64,000 bases of DNA from Rhodovarius crocodyli (GTDB lineage: Bacteria > Pseudomonadota > Alphaproteobacteria > Acetobacterales > Acetobacteraceae), in contig CAMDJV010000002.1 in the NCBI GenBank assembly GCA_945901085.1, forward strand, positions 62,001-126,000, in the 5' to 3' direction. This document shows, piece after piece, positions 1-9,255 of the stretch. Position numbers and translations under genes: made by a program. Each line of letters opens with the position of its first letter. Position 1 is the first letter of the stretch. The notes under the pieces were generated by a model that made no database searches, was not told the DNA's origin, and saw only the letters and a program-made list of their open reading frames with translations.

Positions 1-1
1 G

Positions 2-550
2 GTGGGCGCCATCTTCTTCGCCGCCCTCGAGGGCCGGCTGAATTTCCGCATGCTCAATGCCTCGGCCGAGGCCACGGCGCGCAACACCGCCCTGCTCGGC
101 CTCATCATCTTCGGCGCCTATCTGCTGAACTACATTCTCACCATCATCAACGTGCCCCAGGCACTCGCCGGGCTGATCGCAGATTTGCCGCTGCCGCCCT
201 GGGCCATCATGGCCTGCATCATCGCGCTCTACTTCGCGCTCGGCACCTTCATGGAGGGCTTCTCCATGATCATCACCACCGTGCCGGTGATTTTCCCCGT
301 GGTGGTGGCGCTGGGCTATGACCCGATCTGGTTCGGCGTGGTGGTGACCATGCTGGTGGAAATCGCCCAAATCAGCCCGCCAGACGGCACCGTGATGTAT
401 GTGCTGCAAGGCATGCGGCCCAAACCCGGCGGGCCCATCACCGATGTCTTTGTGGGCGTGATGCCCTTCCTCCTCGCCTATCTGGGCGCTGTGCTGCTGC
501 TGGTGATTTTCCCCGAAATCGCACTCTGGCTGCCACGCCTCCTCACCTAA
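2..550 (+). CDS. TRAP transporter large permease (DctM type), 3' part
   Basis: This is the C-terminal 182 residues of a TRAP transporter large membrane subunit; the gene begins before the window. DctM proteins form the substrate channel and use an ion gradient to import carboxylates delivered by a periplasmic receptor. The piece shows several hydrophobic segments and the typical end motifs GTFMEGFSM, TTVPVIFPVV and ISPPDGTVMYVLQG, the last matching the conserved region before the final helix. It stops 19 bp before a Bug-family receptor gene, so the visible neighbour comes from a different transporter class (TTT rather than TRAP). The substrate cannot be read from this fragment. Confidence 0.9.
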   Translation: MGAIFFAALEGRLNFRMLNASAEATARNTALLGLIIFGAYLLNYILTIINVPQALAGLIADLPLPPWAIMACIIALYFALGTFMEGFSMIITTVPVIFPVVVALGYDPIWFGVVVTMLVEIAQISPPDGTVMYVLQGMRPKPGGPITDVFVGVMPFLLAYLGAVLLLVIFPEIALWLPRLLT

Positions 551-569
551 CCCTTTGGAGCTTCTTCCT

Positions 570-1529
570 ATGTTCAAACGCATGCTTCTCCTCGCCGCCA
601 TGGCGCTGGCCACGCCCGCTATGGCCCAGAGCCCTGGCTTTGAGCGGCCAATCCGCATCATCGTGCCCATCGCGCCTGGCGGTGGCACGGATGTCTTCGC
701 CCGGCTGCTGGCCGAGATCATCGGCACCTCCCTTGGCCAACCCATCGTGGTGGAGAACCGCCCCGGCGCCTCCTCCACCATCGGCACGCAATTCGTGGCC
801 GAGCAGCGGGCGGATGGCACAACACTGCTCTTCACCGCCAATGCGCCGATCACCGCGGCACCGCATGTGATGACCACGCGCTACACGCTGGACCAATTGG
901 ACCCCATGTTCATCGTCGGCCATACCGGCTTCACACTCTGCGTGCGGCAAGACAGCCCGATCACCACGGCGCAAGAACTGGTTGCCGCCATGCGCGCCGC
1001 ACCCGGCCGCATGACCTATGGCACCGATGGCGTGGGCGGCAATATGCATCTGGCCGCCGAGCGGCTGTTCCGGGCGCTGGGGCTGGAGGCGACGATGGTG
1101 CCCTTCCAGGGCGCGGCGCAAACGCTGACTGCCTTCAGCGGCGGGCATATCGACCTCTATGGCGGCTCCATCGCCGTTGCCATGCCGGCCATCCGTGACG
1201 GCCGCGCCCGCTGCCTGGTACTGACCCAGCGCGCCCAGCACCCGGAGGTGCCCACCGCCGCCGGCCTCGATGCCCTGGGCGTGCCGAATGAGGAGACGCT
1301 GATCTGGTGGGGCATGCTGGCGCCGCGCGGCATGCCGGCCGACCGCCGTGCCGCCCTGATGACGGCCTTCGAGGCCGCCTGGCGCACCGAGCGTTTCCAG
1401 ACCCAGCTCGCCCGCTCCGGCGTCACGCAGGTTTTCCGCAATTCGGCAGCCTCGGCGGCGCTGATCACCGAGGAGAACGAGGCGCTGGCGCGCGTCGTGC
1501 GGCAGATCGGCATCGAACGGCAGCGCTGA
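570..1529 (+). CDS. Bug-family periplasmic tricarboxylate-type binding protein
   Basis: Periplasmic solute receptor of the TctC/Bug family, 319 residues, which binds carboxylates for tripartite tricarboxylate transporters. The ATG at 570 is chosen because it gives a clean signal peptide (MFKRMLLLAAMALATPAMAQ) and follows a TTTGGAG ribosome site at 554-560; a TTG at 555 in the same frame would only add five residues. Family features include the IRIIVP start of the mature protein, PGGGTDVFAR, the VVENRPGA block and the GPGG-like GVGGNMHLA region. No TctA or TctB permease gene is seen here, as is common for Bug receptors. The position ahead of the hydantoinase genes suggests it captures the substrate of that pathway. 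Confidence 0.9.
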   Translation: MFKRMLLLAAMALATPAMAQSPGFERPIRIIVPIAPGGGTDVFARLLAEIIGTSLGQPIVVENRPGASSTIGTQFVAEQRADGTTLLFTANAPITAAPHVMTTRYTLDQLDPMFIVGHTGFTLCVRQDSPITTAQELVAAMRAAPGRMTYGTDGVGGNMHLAAERLFRALGLEATMVPFQGAAQTLTAFSGGHIDLYGGSIAVAMPAIRDGRARCLVLTQRAQHPEVPTAAGLDALGVPNEETLIWWGMLAPRGMPADRRAALMTAFEAAWRTERFQTQLARSGVTQVFRNSAASAALITEENEALARVVRQIGIERQR

Positions 1530-1530
1530 G

Positions 1531-3573
1531 ATGGAAACCCGCCCCGTCCGCATCGCCGTCGATATCGGCGGCACCTTCACCGATCTGCAGATCCTCGATG
1601 CCCGCAGCAGCAACATCGTGGCGTGGAAAACCCCAACCACCCCTGCCGACCCATCGGAAGGGCTGATGATCGGGGTGCGGGAGGCGGCGGAGAAATTCGG
1701 TTTCGCACTCAGCGATGTGGGCCTGCTGCTGCATGGCACCACCATCGCCACCAATGCGGTGCTGGAACGCAAGCTGGCGAATGGTGTGCTGCTCACCACC
1801 GCAGGCTTCGAGGATGTGCTCGAAATCACCCGCCATGTCCGGCGCGACATCTACGGCCTGGCCCCCGACCCCTTCCCCTGCCTCATCGCGCGTGACCGCA
1901 GGCTGGGCGTCACCGAGCGCATCAAGGCCGATGGCAGCGTCGAAACCCCGCTCGATATCGGCACCACGCTGCAAGCCCTGGCCGCGCTGCAACCCGAAGC
2001 GGTCGCCATTTCCTTCCTGCACAGCTACGCCAACCCGGGCCATGAACGCGCCCTGCGCGATGCCATCCTGGCCGCCCACCCCGCCCTGCCAGTGTCCATC
2101 TCGTCGGACATCTCGCCGGAAATCCGCGAATACGAACGCACCAGCACCACCGTGCTGAACGCCGTGCTTGTGCCGGTGGTACGGGCCTATATGGAAAAAC
2201 TGGCCGCCCGGCTGGGCCAGGGCGGCTTCTCGCCGCGCATCTTCCTGGTGCAATCCAATGGTGGCGTCTGCTCGCTGGAAACCGCCGCCGCCCAACCGGC
2301 GCGCCTGCTGCTGAGCGGCCCCTCGGGCGGCGCACTCGCCGCCTCGCGCATCGCCGGCGAATTGGCCCGACCCAACCTCGTCGCCGTCGATATGGGCGGC
2401 ACCAGCTATGACGTCTCGGTGGTGCAGAATGGCGGGGTTTCCATCGTCACCCAGGGCGAGATTGACGGGCTGCCCGTGCGCCTGCCCATGGTGGAAATGC
2501 GCACCATCGGTGCTGGCGGTGGCTCCATCGCCGCCGTGCAGGCCGGCGGGCGGCTGACAGTGGGCCCGCGCAGCGCTGGCGCCCGCCCCGGCCCCGTCGC
2601 CTATGGCCGCGGCGGCACCGAACCCACCGTCACCGACGCCAATCTGGCGCTGGGCCGGCTGGATGCGCAATTCTTCCTCGGCGGCGCCATGCAATTGGAT
2701 ATGGGCGCGACCGACGCGGCGCTGAACCGCCTCGGCGCCGCACTCGGCCTGGGGCCAGAAGCCGCGGCCGAGGGCATTCTCGCCCTCACCAACGCATCGC
2801 TCGCAGCGGCAGTGCGGCTTTCCCTCTTCGAGAAAGGCCTGCATCCCCGCGATTTCTCACTGCTGAGTTTCGGCGGGGCCGGCGGGCTGCACGCCACCGA
2901 AGTGGCCGATGAAATGGGCATGTCCGAGGTCATCTTCCCCCGTGAGCCCGGCACCCTCTCAGCCTATGGCATCATGTTCTCAGACCTGGTGCAGGACATC
3001 TCCCGCTCGCGCCTCTTCACCCTGGGCAGCCCCGCCCTGCCCGGCCTCACCGCGCTGATCGGCGAATTGCGCGAAGAGGCCGAGGCCCGCCTCGCCCGCG
3101 ACGGCGTGGCCCCCGCCGACCGCGTGCTGAGTGTCGCCGCCGATATGCGCTATCTCGGCCAGGCCTTCGAATTGCTGGTGCCCTGGGGCGACGTAACCAC
3201 CCCCGACACCGCCGCCCTGGCCAGCCTGGAAGCGCGCTTCCACGACGCCCACCGCCAGCGTTTTTCTTACTCCTCGGAAGGCGAAGTGGTGGAAATCGTC
3301 ACCCTTCGCGTCACCGCCACCGGCCGGCTTCCCCGCCCCGAAACCACAGCACCGGCACCCGCCGAACGCGCCTCGGTGAAGGGGGTAAGAAAAGTATTCG
3401 CCAACGGCATCTGGCACCAGGCGGTGATCTGGGACCGTGAGGCGCTCAAGCCGGGCGATGTCATCGAAGGCCCGGCCATCATCGAGGAAGCCTTCGCCAC
3501 CCATTACATCGCGGCGGGCTGGAAGGCCGGCCTCGCCGATGCCGGCGCCATCATCGCGACGAGGAGCCTCTAA
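1531..3573 (+). CDS. Hydantoinase/oxoprolinase family protein, subunit A
   Basis: 680-residue member of the HyuA family (N-methylhydantoinase A, 5-oxoprolinase, acetone and acetophenone carboxylase alpha-type subunits). These are ATP-dependent enzymes that activate cyclic amides or ketones. The N-terminal ASKHA-like phosphate motif DIGGTFTD is at about residues 11-18, followed by the LLHGTTIATNAVLER block and the second nucleotide motif VAVDMGGTSYDVS near residue 290. The gene starts 1 bp after the receptor stop codon. Subunit B follows four bases later, as expected for a two-subunit enzyme. Sequence alone does not separate hydantoinase from carboxylase or oxoprolinase; a third small carboxylase subunit is not seen, which weakens the carboxylase option. 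Confidence 0.88.
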   Translation: METRPVRIAVDIGGTFTDLQILDARSSNIVAWKTPTTPADPSEGLMIGVREAAEKFGFALSDVGLLLHGTTIATNAVLERKLANGVLLTTAGFEDVLEITRHVRRDIYGLAPDPFPCLIARDRRLGVTERIKADGSVETPLDIGTTLQALAALQPEAVAISFLHSYANPGHERALRDAILAAHPALPVSISSDISPEIREYERTSTTVLNAVLVPVVRAYMEKLAARLGQGGFSPRIFLVQSNGGVCSLETAAAQPARLLLSGPSGGALAASRIAGELARPNLVAVDMGGTSYDVSVVQNGGVSIVTQGEIDGLPVRLPMVEMRTIGAGGGSIAAVQAGGRLTVGPRSAGARPGPVAYGRGGTEPTVTDANLALGRLDAQFFLGGAMQLDMGATDAALNRLGAALGLGPEAAAEGILALTNASLAAAVRLSLFEKGLHPRDFSLLSFGGAGGLHATEVADEMGMSEVIFPREPGTLSAYGIMFSDLVQDISRSRLFTLGSPALPGLTALIGELREEAEARLARDGVAPADRVLSVAADMRYLGQAFELLVPWGDVTTPDTAALASLEARFHDAHRQRFSYSSEGEVVEIVTLRVTATGRLPRPETTAPAPAERASVKGVRKVFANGIWHQAVIWDREALKPGDVIEGPAIIEEAFATHYIAAGWKAGLADAGAIIATRSL

Positions 3574-3577
3574 AACC

Positions 3578-5218
3578 ATGCTCTCCCCCATCGATATCGA
3601 GGTCATCCGCAACGCCCTCTCCGCCGCCGCGGCCGAGATGGATGTCACCGTCTGGCGCACCAGCCGCAGCACCATCGTGCGCGAATTGCTGGACTACTCC
3701 ACCGCCGTCTTCGATGCCGATGGCTGGAACCTCGCCCAATCCGCCCGCATCCCGCAGCACCTCAATTCCATGTCGGCGGCGCTGCGCACGCTGCTGGAAA
3801 AATTCGTCGTGGCCGAGGATTGGGGCCCCGATGACGTCGTCATCACCAATGACCCCTATTGCGGCGGCCAGCATCTGCCCGACATCGTGGCCTTCCGTCC
3901 GGTGTTTCATGCGGGCGTGCGCATCGCCTATGTCGGCACGCTCTGCCACCACATCGATGTCGGCGGCCTCGCCGCCGGCTCCTACGCCGCCAAAGCGACC
4001 GAAATCTTCCAGGAAGGCCTGCGCATCCCGCCGGTCAAACTCATCGAGCGCGGCGTGCGCAATGAGGCGGTGTGGAGCATCATCCGCCAGAATATCCGCA
4101 AGCCAGACCTGCTGCTGGGCGATTTGCAAAGCCAGATCGCCAGCCTGGAAGTCGGCCGCACCGCCCTCGCCCGCCTCGCCGCCCGCTATGGCGCCGAGGC
4201 GATGCTGGAAGCATCAAAACGAATCCTCGACATGAGCGAGGCCGCCATGCGCGCCGCCATCGCCGCCATGCCCGATGGCACCTATGCCTTCACCGACCAA
4301 TTGGATGATGACGGCATCGATCTGGGCAAACCCATCATGCTCAACATCGCCCTCACCATCGCGGGCGAGACGGTGACGGTCGATCTCTCCGGCTGTTCGC
4401 CCCAAGTGCAGGGCCCCACCAATGCCACCCTGGCCAGCAGCAATTCCGCCGTGATGTTCGCGCTGATGAGCGCGGCACTGGGCGGCGCGCGGGGCGAAAA
4501 TTTCGCCATGAATGCCGGCTGCTACCGCCCCATCACCGTCATCGCGCCCGAGGGGCTGGTGGTGAATGCCCGCGCCCCCGCCCCCGTGGCGCATCGCGTG
4601 GCCATCACCCACCGCCTGCTCAACGCCATGTATGGCGCGCTGCATCAGGCGGTGCCCGAGCGCATCCCCGCCGCCTATTACGGCTGCTCCTATGTCACCA
4701 CCTTCCAGACCGTGCGCGCCGATGAAAAGCGCGACGTGCTGGTGGAAATCGAGATCGGCGGCTCAGGTGCCGCCCCCGCGAAGGATGGGGTGAACGCCTA
4801 TTCCTCCGGTATGCACAATAACAGCAATATCCCCATCGAGATGATCGAGGCGCAAATGCCGCTGACCATCACCCGCTATGCCCTGCTGCCCGGCACCGGC
4901 GGCGATGGCCAATATCGCGGCGGCCTGGGCCTGGTGCGCGAATGGCGGGTGGACAGCCCGCGCTGCTTCTTCACCGCCAATATGGACCGCTTCTTCAGCC
5001 AGCCCTATGGCCTGGCGGGGGGCGAGGCCGCCTCGGTCGGCAAACTCGATCTGCTGCGCGGCACCACCACCACCCCCATCCCGCCAAAATCCGACAATAT
5101 TCCCCTCGTCGCCGGCGATATCGTCCGGCTGGAAACCTCCGGCGGCGGCGGCTTCGGCCCCGCCACGGCGCGGCCCGCGGCAGCGCGCGCGGCCGATCGC
5201 CGCATGCGCTATGTTTGA
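3578..5218 (+). CDS. Hydantoinase/oxoprolinase family protein, subunit B
   Basis: 546-residue HyuB-family subunit, partner of the upstream HyuA. The ATG at 3578 is preferred because it gives MLSPIDIEVIRNAL, the family's usual N terminus, and lies just after the subunit A stop; the frame is open upstream but overlaps subunit A. Conserved blocks include VTNDPYCGGQHLPDI (here ITNDPYCGGQHLPDIV), the HHIDVGG motif and the C-terminal SGGGGFGP end. The stop overlaps the start of the next gene by 8 bp. The pair is expected to form a cytoplasmic ATP-dependent ring-opening or carboxylating enzyme. Confidence 0.88.
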   Translation: MLSPIDIEVIRNALSAAAAEMDVTVWRTSRSTIVRELLDYSTAVFDADGWNLAQSARIPQHLNSMSAALRTLLEKFVVAEDWGPDDVVITNDPYCGGQHLPDIVAFRPVFHAGVRIAYVGTLCHHIDVGGLAAGSYAAKATEIFQEGLRIPPVKLIERGVRNEAVWSIIRQNIRKPDLLLGDLQSQIASLEVGRTALARLAARYGAEAMLEASKRILDMSEAAMRAAIAAMPDGTYAFTDQLDDDGIDLGKPIMLNIALTIAGETVTVDLSGCSPQVQGPTNATLASSNSAVMFALMSAALGGARGENFAMNAGCYRPITVIAPEGLVVNARAPAPVAHRVAITHRLLNAMYGALHQAVPERIPAAYYGCSYVTTFQTVRADEKRDVLVEIEIGGSGAAPAKDGVNAYSSGMHNNSNIPIEMIEAQMPLTITRYALLPGTGGDGQYRGGLGLVREWRVDSPRCFFTANMDRFFSQPYGLAGGEAASVGKLDLLRGTTTTPIPPKSDNIPLVAGDIVRLETSGGGGFGPATARPAAARAADRRMRYV

Positions 5219-5669
5219 ACATCGCCTAGCCCCCCAGCGCTGGTTCGAGGATTTCACCGAGGGCGAAATCTTCAACCTGCCCAGCCGAACCATGACAGAG
5301 GCGATCTTCCTCGCCTTCCAGGCCGCCAGCGGCGATAACCACCCCATTCACTACAATGTGGAATTCTGCCGCGCCCATGGCATGCCGCATATGCTGGCCC
5401 ATGGTTTTCAGGTCGCCATCCAGACCGTGGCCGGGGCGGGGATGTTCCCCTTCATGGTCGAGGAATCACTCAAAGCCTTTCTCGACCAATCAAGCCGCTT
5501 CCTCGCCCCGGTCTTCGTGGGCGACACGCTCTATCCCAGCCTCACCGTGGCCAAACTCGAAGCGCAAAACACCACCGGCATCCTCACCATGGCCAGTTCC
5601 GTGCGCAACCAGAAGGGCGTGGTGGTGCTCGACGGCACACAGCGCTACCTTTTGCGCAAACGCCAATGA
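5211..5669 (+). CDS. MaoC-like hot-dog hydratase/dehydratase
   Basis: 152-residue single hot-dog protein of the MaoC / (R)-specific enoyl-CoA hydratase group. The signature is SGDNHPIHYN at about residues 40-49, where the Asp and the second His correspond to the catalytic D-x4-H pair, followed by LAHGFQVA. It would add or remove water from an enoyl-CoA thioester. The ATG at 5211 overlaps the subunit B stop, indicating translational coupling. With the following SDR it could carry out hydration and oxidation steps like those of beta-oxidation, acting on the product of the HyuAB enzyme. That pathway role is inference. Confidence 0.85.
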   Translation: MFEHRLAPQRWFEDFTEGEIFNLPSRTMTEAIFLAFQAASGDNHPIHYNVEFCRAHGMPHMLAHGFQVAIQTVAGAGMFPFMVEESLKAFLDQSSRFLAPVFVGDTLYPSLTVAKLEAQNTTGILTMASSVRNQKGVVVLDGTQRYLLRKRQ

Positions 5670-5679
5670 GGAACACGCC

Positions 5680-6447
5680 ATGGCCCGCATCAAATATGAC
5701 CTGAAAGGCACGGCCGCCCTCGTCACCGGCGGCGCCTCGGGCATCGGCCTCGCCACCGTGCGCATGCTGGCCGAGGCCGGCTGCCGCGTCGCCATCAACC
5801 ACCTCGCCGATGACCCGCGGGGCCCAGAACAGGTGGCAGCCCTCACCGCCGAGGGTTTTTCGGTGCTCAGCGCCCCCGGCAATGTGGCCGACGCGGCGGA
5901 CGCGCCGCGCATGGTCGAAGCCGCCGTCGCCGCCCTGGGCCGCCTCGATTACCTCGTGAACAATGCCGGCACCCCAGGCACCCGCCACGCCATCCCGCCC
6001 ACAGCGCTCGACCTCATCACCGAGGAATTGTGGCAGCAGGTGCTGGAGGTGAACCTACTCGGCGTCTTCCGCTGCGCCCGCGCCGCAGCACCGCATTTGC
6101 GCGCCACGGGCGGTGCCATTGTCAGCGTCGCCTCCATCGCAGGGCAGAATTCGCCCGGCTCCTCCATGGCCTATGGCGCCAGCAAGGCGGGGGTGATCTC
6201 ACTCACCAAAAACCTCGCCCGCGGCCTGGGGCCTGAGGTGCGGGTAAACGCCATAGCCCCCGGCGCGGTGGATAGTTCCTGGATGGTGGAATGGACCAAT
6301 GAGGCCCGGCACGAGTCGATCGAAGGTGCGGTGCTCAAGCGGCGCTGCCTGCCGGAGGATCTGGCCGAGGTGATGCTGTTTCTGCTGGCAGGCGCTGCGA
6401 TGGTGACAGGCCAGACCATCACCGTCGATGGTGGCCTGACGCTCTGA
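5680..6447 (+). CDS. Short-chain dehydrogenase/reductase (SDR)
   Basis: 255-residue classical SDR. The nucleotide motif TGGASGIG lies near residue 18, NNAG near residue 92, the catalytic Ser is in VSVASIAG and the Tyr-Lys pair is in AYGASKAG. The C terminus GQTITVDGGLTL is typical. The ATG at 5680 is preceded by GAGGAACAC, a good ribosome site. It oxidises or reduces an alcohol/ketone using NAD(P)(H); cofactor choice is not decided. It is the last gene of the apparent operon starting upstream of the window, and the next gene is convergent with 1 bp between stops. Confidence 0.9.
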   Translation: MARIKYDLKGTAALVTGGASGIGLATVRMLAEAGCRVAINHLADDPRGPEQVAALTAEGFSVLSAPGNVADAADAPRMVEAAVAALGRLDYLVNNAGTPGTRHAIPPTALDLITEELWQQVLEVNLLGVFRCARAAAPHLRATGGAIVSVASIAGQNSPGSSMAYGASKAGVISLTKNLARGLGPEVRVNAIAPGAVDSSWMVEWTNEARHESIEGAVLKRRCLPEDLAEVMLFLLAGAAMVTGQTITVDGGLTL

Positions 6448-6448
6448 T

Positions 6449-7186
6449 TCAGCGCGGCCCGGCGGTTGCCATCGCCAGCCGCGCGCCAGGCGCAATCCGC
6501 CGCAGCTCCTCCTCAATCACCGGCGCGGCGAGGATGAAAACCTCCCGCCGCGCCCCATCCCAAAAACCCGCCACATCCACCCCGGTGAGCGCTGCCATTA
6601 CCGGGGCCGTCCCCGGCGCCGCCAGCGCCGTGGTCAGCCCCACCAGCCGGCCGGACCGGTCCACCACCGGCCCGCCGGAAAACCCCATCAGCGCCCCCAT
6701 ATGCGCGGTAAAGCCGCTGCCAAATCCCTGCATCCGCGCGCCGGGGCGGGCAACATGCCCCTGCGCCACCGCACGCCCCAGCCCCTGCGGCCCCACCGCC
6801 CAAACCGGCGCGCCACGCGCCGGCACGCTGCCCGCAACCGCCGCCGGCGCCACAAACCCAGCCGGGGCGCAGAGCACCGCCAAATCCATCCGTGGCGAAA
6901 TGGCCATCACCCGCCCCGGCACAGCCGCCCCGCCATCGCCCCGGCGGAGTTCCACAGCCTCACCCGCCTGGCGCAACACATGCGCATTGGTCACCAGGGC
7001 CACACCATCACAGCCCGGCCCCTCCAGCGCCACCGCAGCCCCCAGGCTCACCCCATTGGCCTGCACGCTCACCAGGCTTTCAGCCGCAATCCGCCGCGCG
7101 GGGGTGCCGGCCGCCTGCTCCGCCGGTAGGCCGGCACAGCCCATCAGCAATCCCACAAACGTGGCAAGGGCGAAACGATACAGCAC
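6449..7186 (-). CDS. Trypsin-like serine protease, predicted lipoprotein
   Basis: 245-residue S1-fold protease with an intact triad: His69 in VTNAHV, Asp101 in RMDLAVL and Ser170 in GFSGGPVV. The N terminus is a lipoprotein signal (FVGLLMGC, lipobox Cys17), so it should be anchored in an envelope membrane. Unlike DegP/HtrA it has no PDZ domain; the residues after the catalytic Ser are only about 75. It resembles stand-alone trypsin-like peptidases that act on envelope proteins. Target unknown. It lies alone between a convergent SDR gene and tadA on the same strand. Confidence 0.85.
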   Translation of the reverse strand: MLYRFALATFVGLLMGCAGLPAEQAAGTPARRIAAESLVSVQANGVSLGAAVALEGPGCDGVALVTNAHVLRQAGEAVELRRGDGGAAVPGRVMAISPRMDLAVLCAPAGFVAPAAVAGSVPARGAPVWAVGPQGLGRAVAQGHVARPGARMQGFGSGFTAHMGALMGFSGGPVVDRSGRLVGLTTALAAPGTAPVMAALTGVDVAGFWDGARREVFILAAPVIEEELRRIAPGARLAMATAGPR

Positions 7187-7269
7187 GGAACCTCAGCCTT
7201 CAGCAGGTGAAGGCCAGCACTATCCACAGCACCGGCAAATAAACCCTTTACGGAGCAAACGCCCGCCGA

Positions 7270-7713
7270 TCATCGCAGCCGGGCGAAAAACCCCCGCAGC
7301 AGGTCGCCACACTCCCCCTCCCGCATGCCCCCCAAAACCTCGGGCACATGGTTGCATTGCGGGTGGCTGAACACCCTAGCGCCATGCTCCACCCCGCCGC
7401 CCTTGGGGTCATAGGCACCGAACACCACCCTCCCGACGCGAAACAGCGCCGCCGCCTGCGCGCACATCGCACAGGGCTCGAGCGTCACCGTCAGGGTGCA
7501 GCCCACCAGGCGCTTATCGCCCCATCGCCGCGCCGCCGCGCGCAGGGCCAGGATTTCAGCATGGGCCGAAGCATCGCCCAGCGCCTCCACCTGATTGCCC
7601 GCCATGGCCAGCACACGCCCCGCCGGGTCGGTCACCACCGCACCCACCGGCACTTCGCCGCGTGCGGCGGCCGCGGCGGCCTCGGATAATGCATGATCCA
7701 TGGGTGATGGCAT
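7270..7713 (-). CDS. tadA: tRNA-specific adenosine deaminase TadA
   Basis: Zinc deaminase of 147 residues converting A34 to inosine in tRNA-Arg(ACG). The zinc site and proton shuttle are clear: HAE at residues 51-53 and PCAMC at 80-84. The start MPSPMDHAL at 7713 is favoured; the frame is open to a TTG at 7752 which would run almost into the divergent gene at 7758. The TadA-specific GAYDPKGGG and NH-V-P-E-V regions follow the zinc site. The only oddity is a Pro/Ala-rich N terminus in the longer version. Confidence 0.93.
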   Translation of the reverse strand: MPSPMDHALSEAAAAAARGEVPVGAVVTDPAGRVLAMAGNQVEALGDASAHAEILALRAAARRWGDKRLVGCTLTVTLEPCAMCAQAAALFRVGRVVFGAYDPKGGGVEHGARVFSHPQCNHVPEVLGGMREGECGDLLRGFFARLR

Positions 7714-7757
7714 GCGTGCAACTTGCGGCGTAGGGCTGCTAGCGTCTAGCAAGGGCC

Positions 7758-8474
7758 ATGCACAAATTCCCCGTCATCGGCCTGACCTTGGATGCCGAAG
7801 AACCCGGCGGCTATTCCAAATTCCCATGGTATGCCCTGCGCCAGAATTATTTCACCGCCGTGCGCGAGGCCGGCGGCCTGCCCATTGCCCTGCCGCATGA
7901 CGCAGCGGCCGCGGCGGCGTACCTGGCACTCTGCGATGGCATCCTCGTCACCGGCGGCGCCTTCGATGTCGATCCGGCTCTGTATGGCGACACCAGCCTG
8001 CACGAAACGGTGAGTCTGAAGCCCGCCCGCACCGATTTCGAACTCGCCATCACCCGCGCCGCCCTGGCCGCCAATAAGCCGGTGCTGGGCATTTGCGGTG
8101 GCGAGCAACTTCTCGCTGTGGCACTCGGCGGCACGCTGATCCAGCACATCCCCGACAGCATCACCAATGCCTTGGCGCATGAGCAGCCCAACCCGCGCGA
8201 CCAACCCGGCCACACCATCGCCATCACCGCCGATACGCTGCTCGCCCGCATCGTGGGCAGCGCGACCATGGCGGTGAACTCCGCGCACCATCAGGCCGTG
8301 GCCACACCCGGCCCCGGCGCCATGGTCAATGCCCTCGCCCCCGATGGGGTCATCGAGGGCATCGAACATCCCGGCTATCGCTTCGCACTCGGCGTGCAAT
8401 GGCACCCCGAATTCAAGGTCGATACCCAGGACATTGCCATTCTTCGCGCCTTCGTGGATGCAGCCCGTGGATGA
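7758..8474 (+). CDS. Gamma-glutamyl-GABA hydrolase-like class I amidotransferase
   Basis: 238-residue class I glutamine amidotransferase-like hydrolase of the peptidase C26 / PuuD group. The nucleophile is Cys113 in GICGGEQ and the His-Glu pair is H216/E218 in QWHPEF, so the triad is complete. Family members cleave gamma-glutamyl amides such as gamma-glutamyl-GABA. No putrescine-utilisation genes are nearby, so the natural substrate is uncertain. It overlaps the following rluB gene by up to 17 bp. Confidence 0.85.
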   Translation: MHKFPVIGLTLDAEEPGGYSKFPWYALRQNYFTAVREAGGLPIALPHDAAAAAAYLALCDGILVTGGAFDVDPALYGDTSLHETVSLKPARTDFELAITRAALAANKPVLGICGGEQLLAVALGGTLIQHIPDSITNALAHEQPNPRDQPGHTIAITADTLLARIVGSATMAVNSAHHQAVATPGPGAMVNALAPDGVIEGIEHPGYRFALGVQWHPEFKVDTQDIAILRAFVDAARG

Positions 8475-9255
8475 TCTCCCCCCCCCCGACGAACATGATG
8501 ACGACGCCCTGCCCGAGGCACGCGGCGAGCGCATCGCCAAATGGCTCGCCCGCGCCGGCATCGCCAGCCGGCGAGACGCTGAAAAGCTGATCGCCGAAGG
8601 CCGGGTCAAAATCGCCGGCAAACCCGTCACCACCCCCGCCACCTTCGTGACCGAGAATGATGCGATCACGGTGGACAATAAGCCGGTGGCGCAACCGCAG
8701 CGCACCCGCCTGTTCCGCTACCACAAGCCCGACGGGCTGGTGACCACCCATCGTGACCCGGAGGGCCGCCCCACCGTCTTCGACAAGCTGCCCCCCGGCC
8801 TGCCGCGCGTGGTCAGCATCGGCCGGCTCGACCTCACCTCCGAGGGCCTCCTGCTGCTGACCAATGATGGCGCGCTGGCAAGGCGGCTGGAATTGCCCGC
8901 CAATGGCTGGCTGCGGCGCTACCGGGTGCGCGTCTTCGGCCACCCCCACCCGGACGACCTCGCCGCCCTGGCCCAAGGCATCACCATCGATGGCGTGCAT
9001 TACGCCTCGATCTCGGCCGAGATGGACGCCAGGCAGGGCGACAATGCCTGGCTGACCATGGGCTTGCAGGAGGGCAAGAACCGCGAGATCCGCCGCGTTC
9101 TCGCCCATCTGGGCTTCAGGGTCTCCCGCCTTATCCGCCTCGCCTATGGCCCCTTCCAGCTGGGCTCCCTGCCCAAGGGCGCGGTTGAAGAGGTGAATGC
9201 CAAGGTGCTGCGCGAGCAATTGGGCGTGGCAGCGCCCAAACGCGGCCATCCGTGA
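8458..9255 (+). CDS. rluB: Pseudouridine synthase RluB-type (23S rRNA)
   Basis: 265-residue RsuA/RluB-family enzyme that isomerises a uridine in 23S rRNA. An N-terminal acidic tail is followed by an S4 RNA-binding domain (ERIAKWLARAGIASRRDAEK, about residues 22-41). The catalytic block is GRLDLTSEGLLLLTND with Asp125, and KNREIRRVL lies near the C terminus. The ATG at 8458 overlaps the previous gene; a GTG at 8467 is an alternative with an 8-bp overlap. RluB is preferred over RsuA by the length and by the rsmD neighbour. The 3' end overlaps rsmD. Confidence 0.88.
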   Translation: MQPVDDLPPPDEHDDDALPEARGERIAKWLARAGIASRRDAEKLIAEGRVKIAGKPVTTPATFVTENDAITVDNKPVAQPQRTRLFRYHKPDGLVTTHRDPEGRPTVFDKLPPGLPRVVSIGRLDLTSEGLLLLTNDGALARRLELPANGWLRRYRVRVFGHPHPDDLAALAQGITIDGVHYASISAEMDARQGDNAWLTMGLQEGKNREIRRVLAHLGFRVSRLIRLAYGPFQLGSLPKGAVEEVNAKVLREQLGVAAPKRGHP

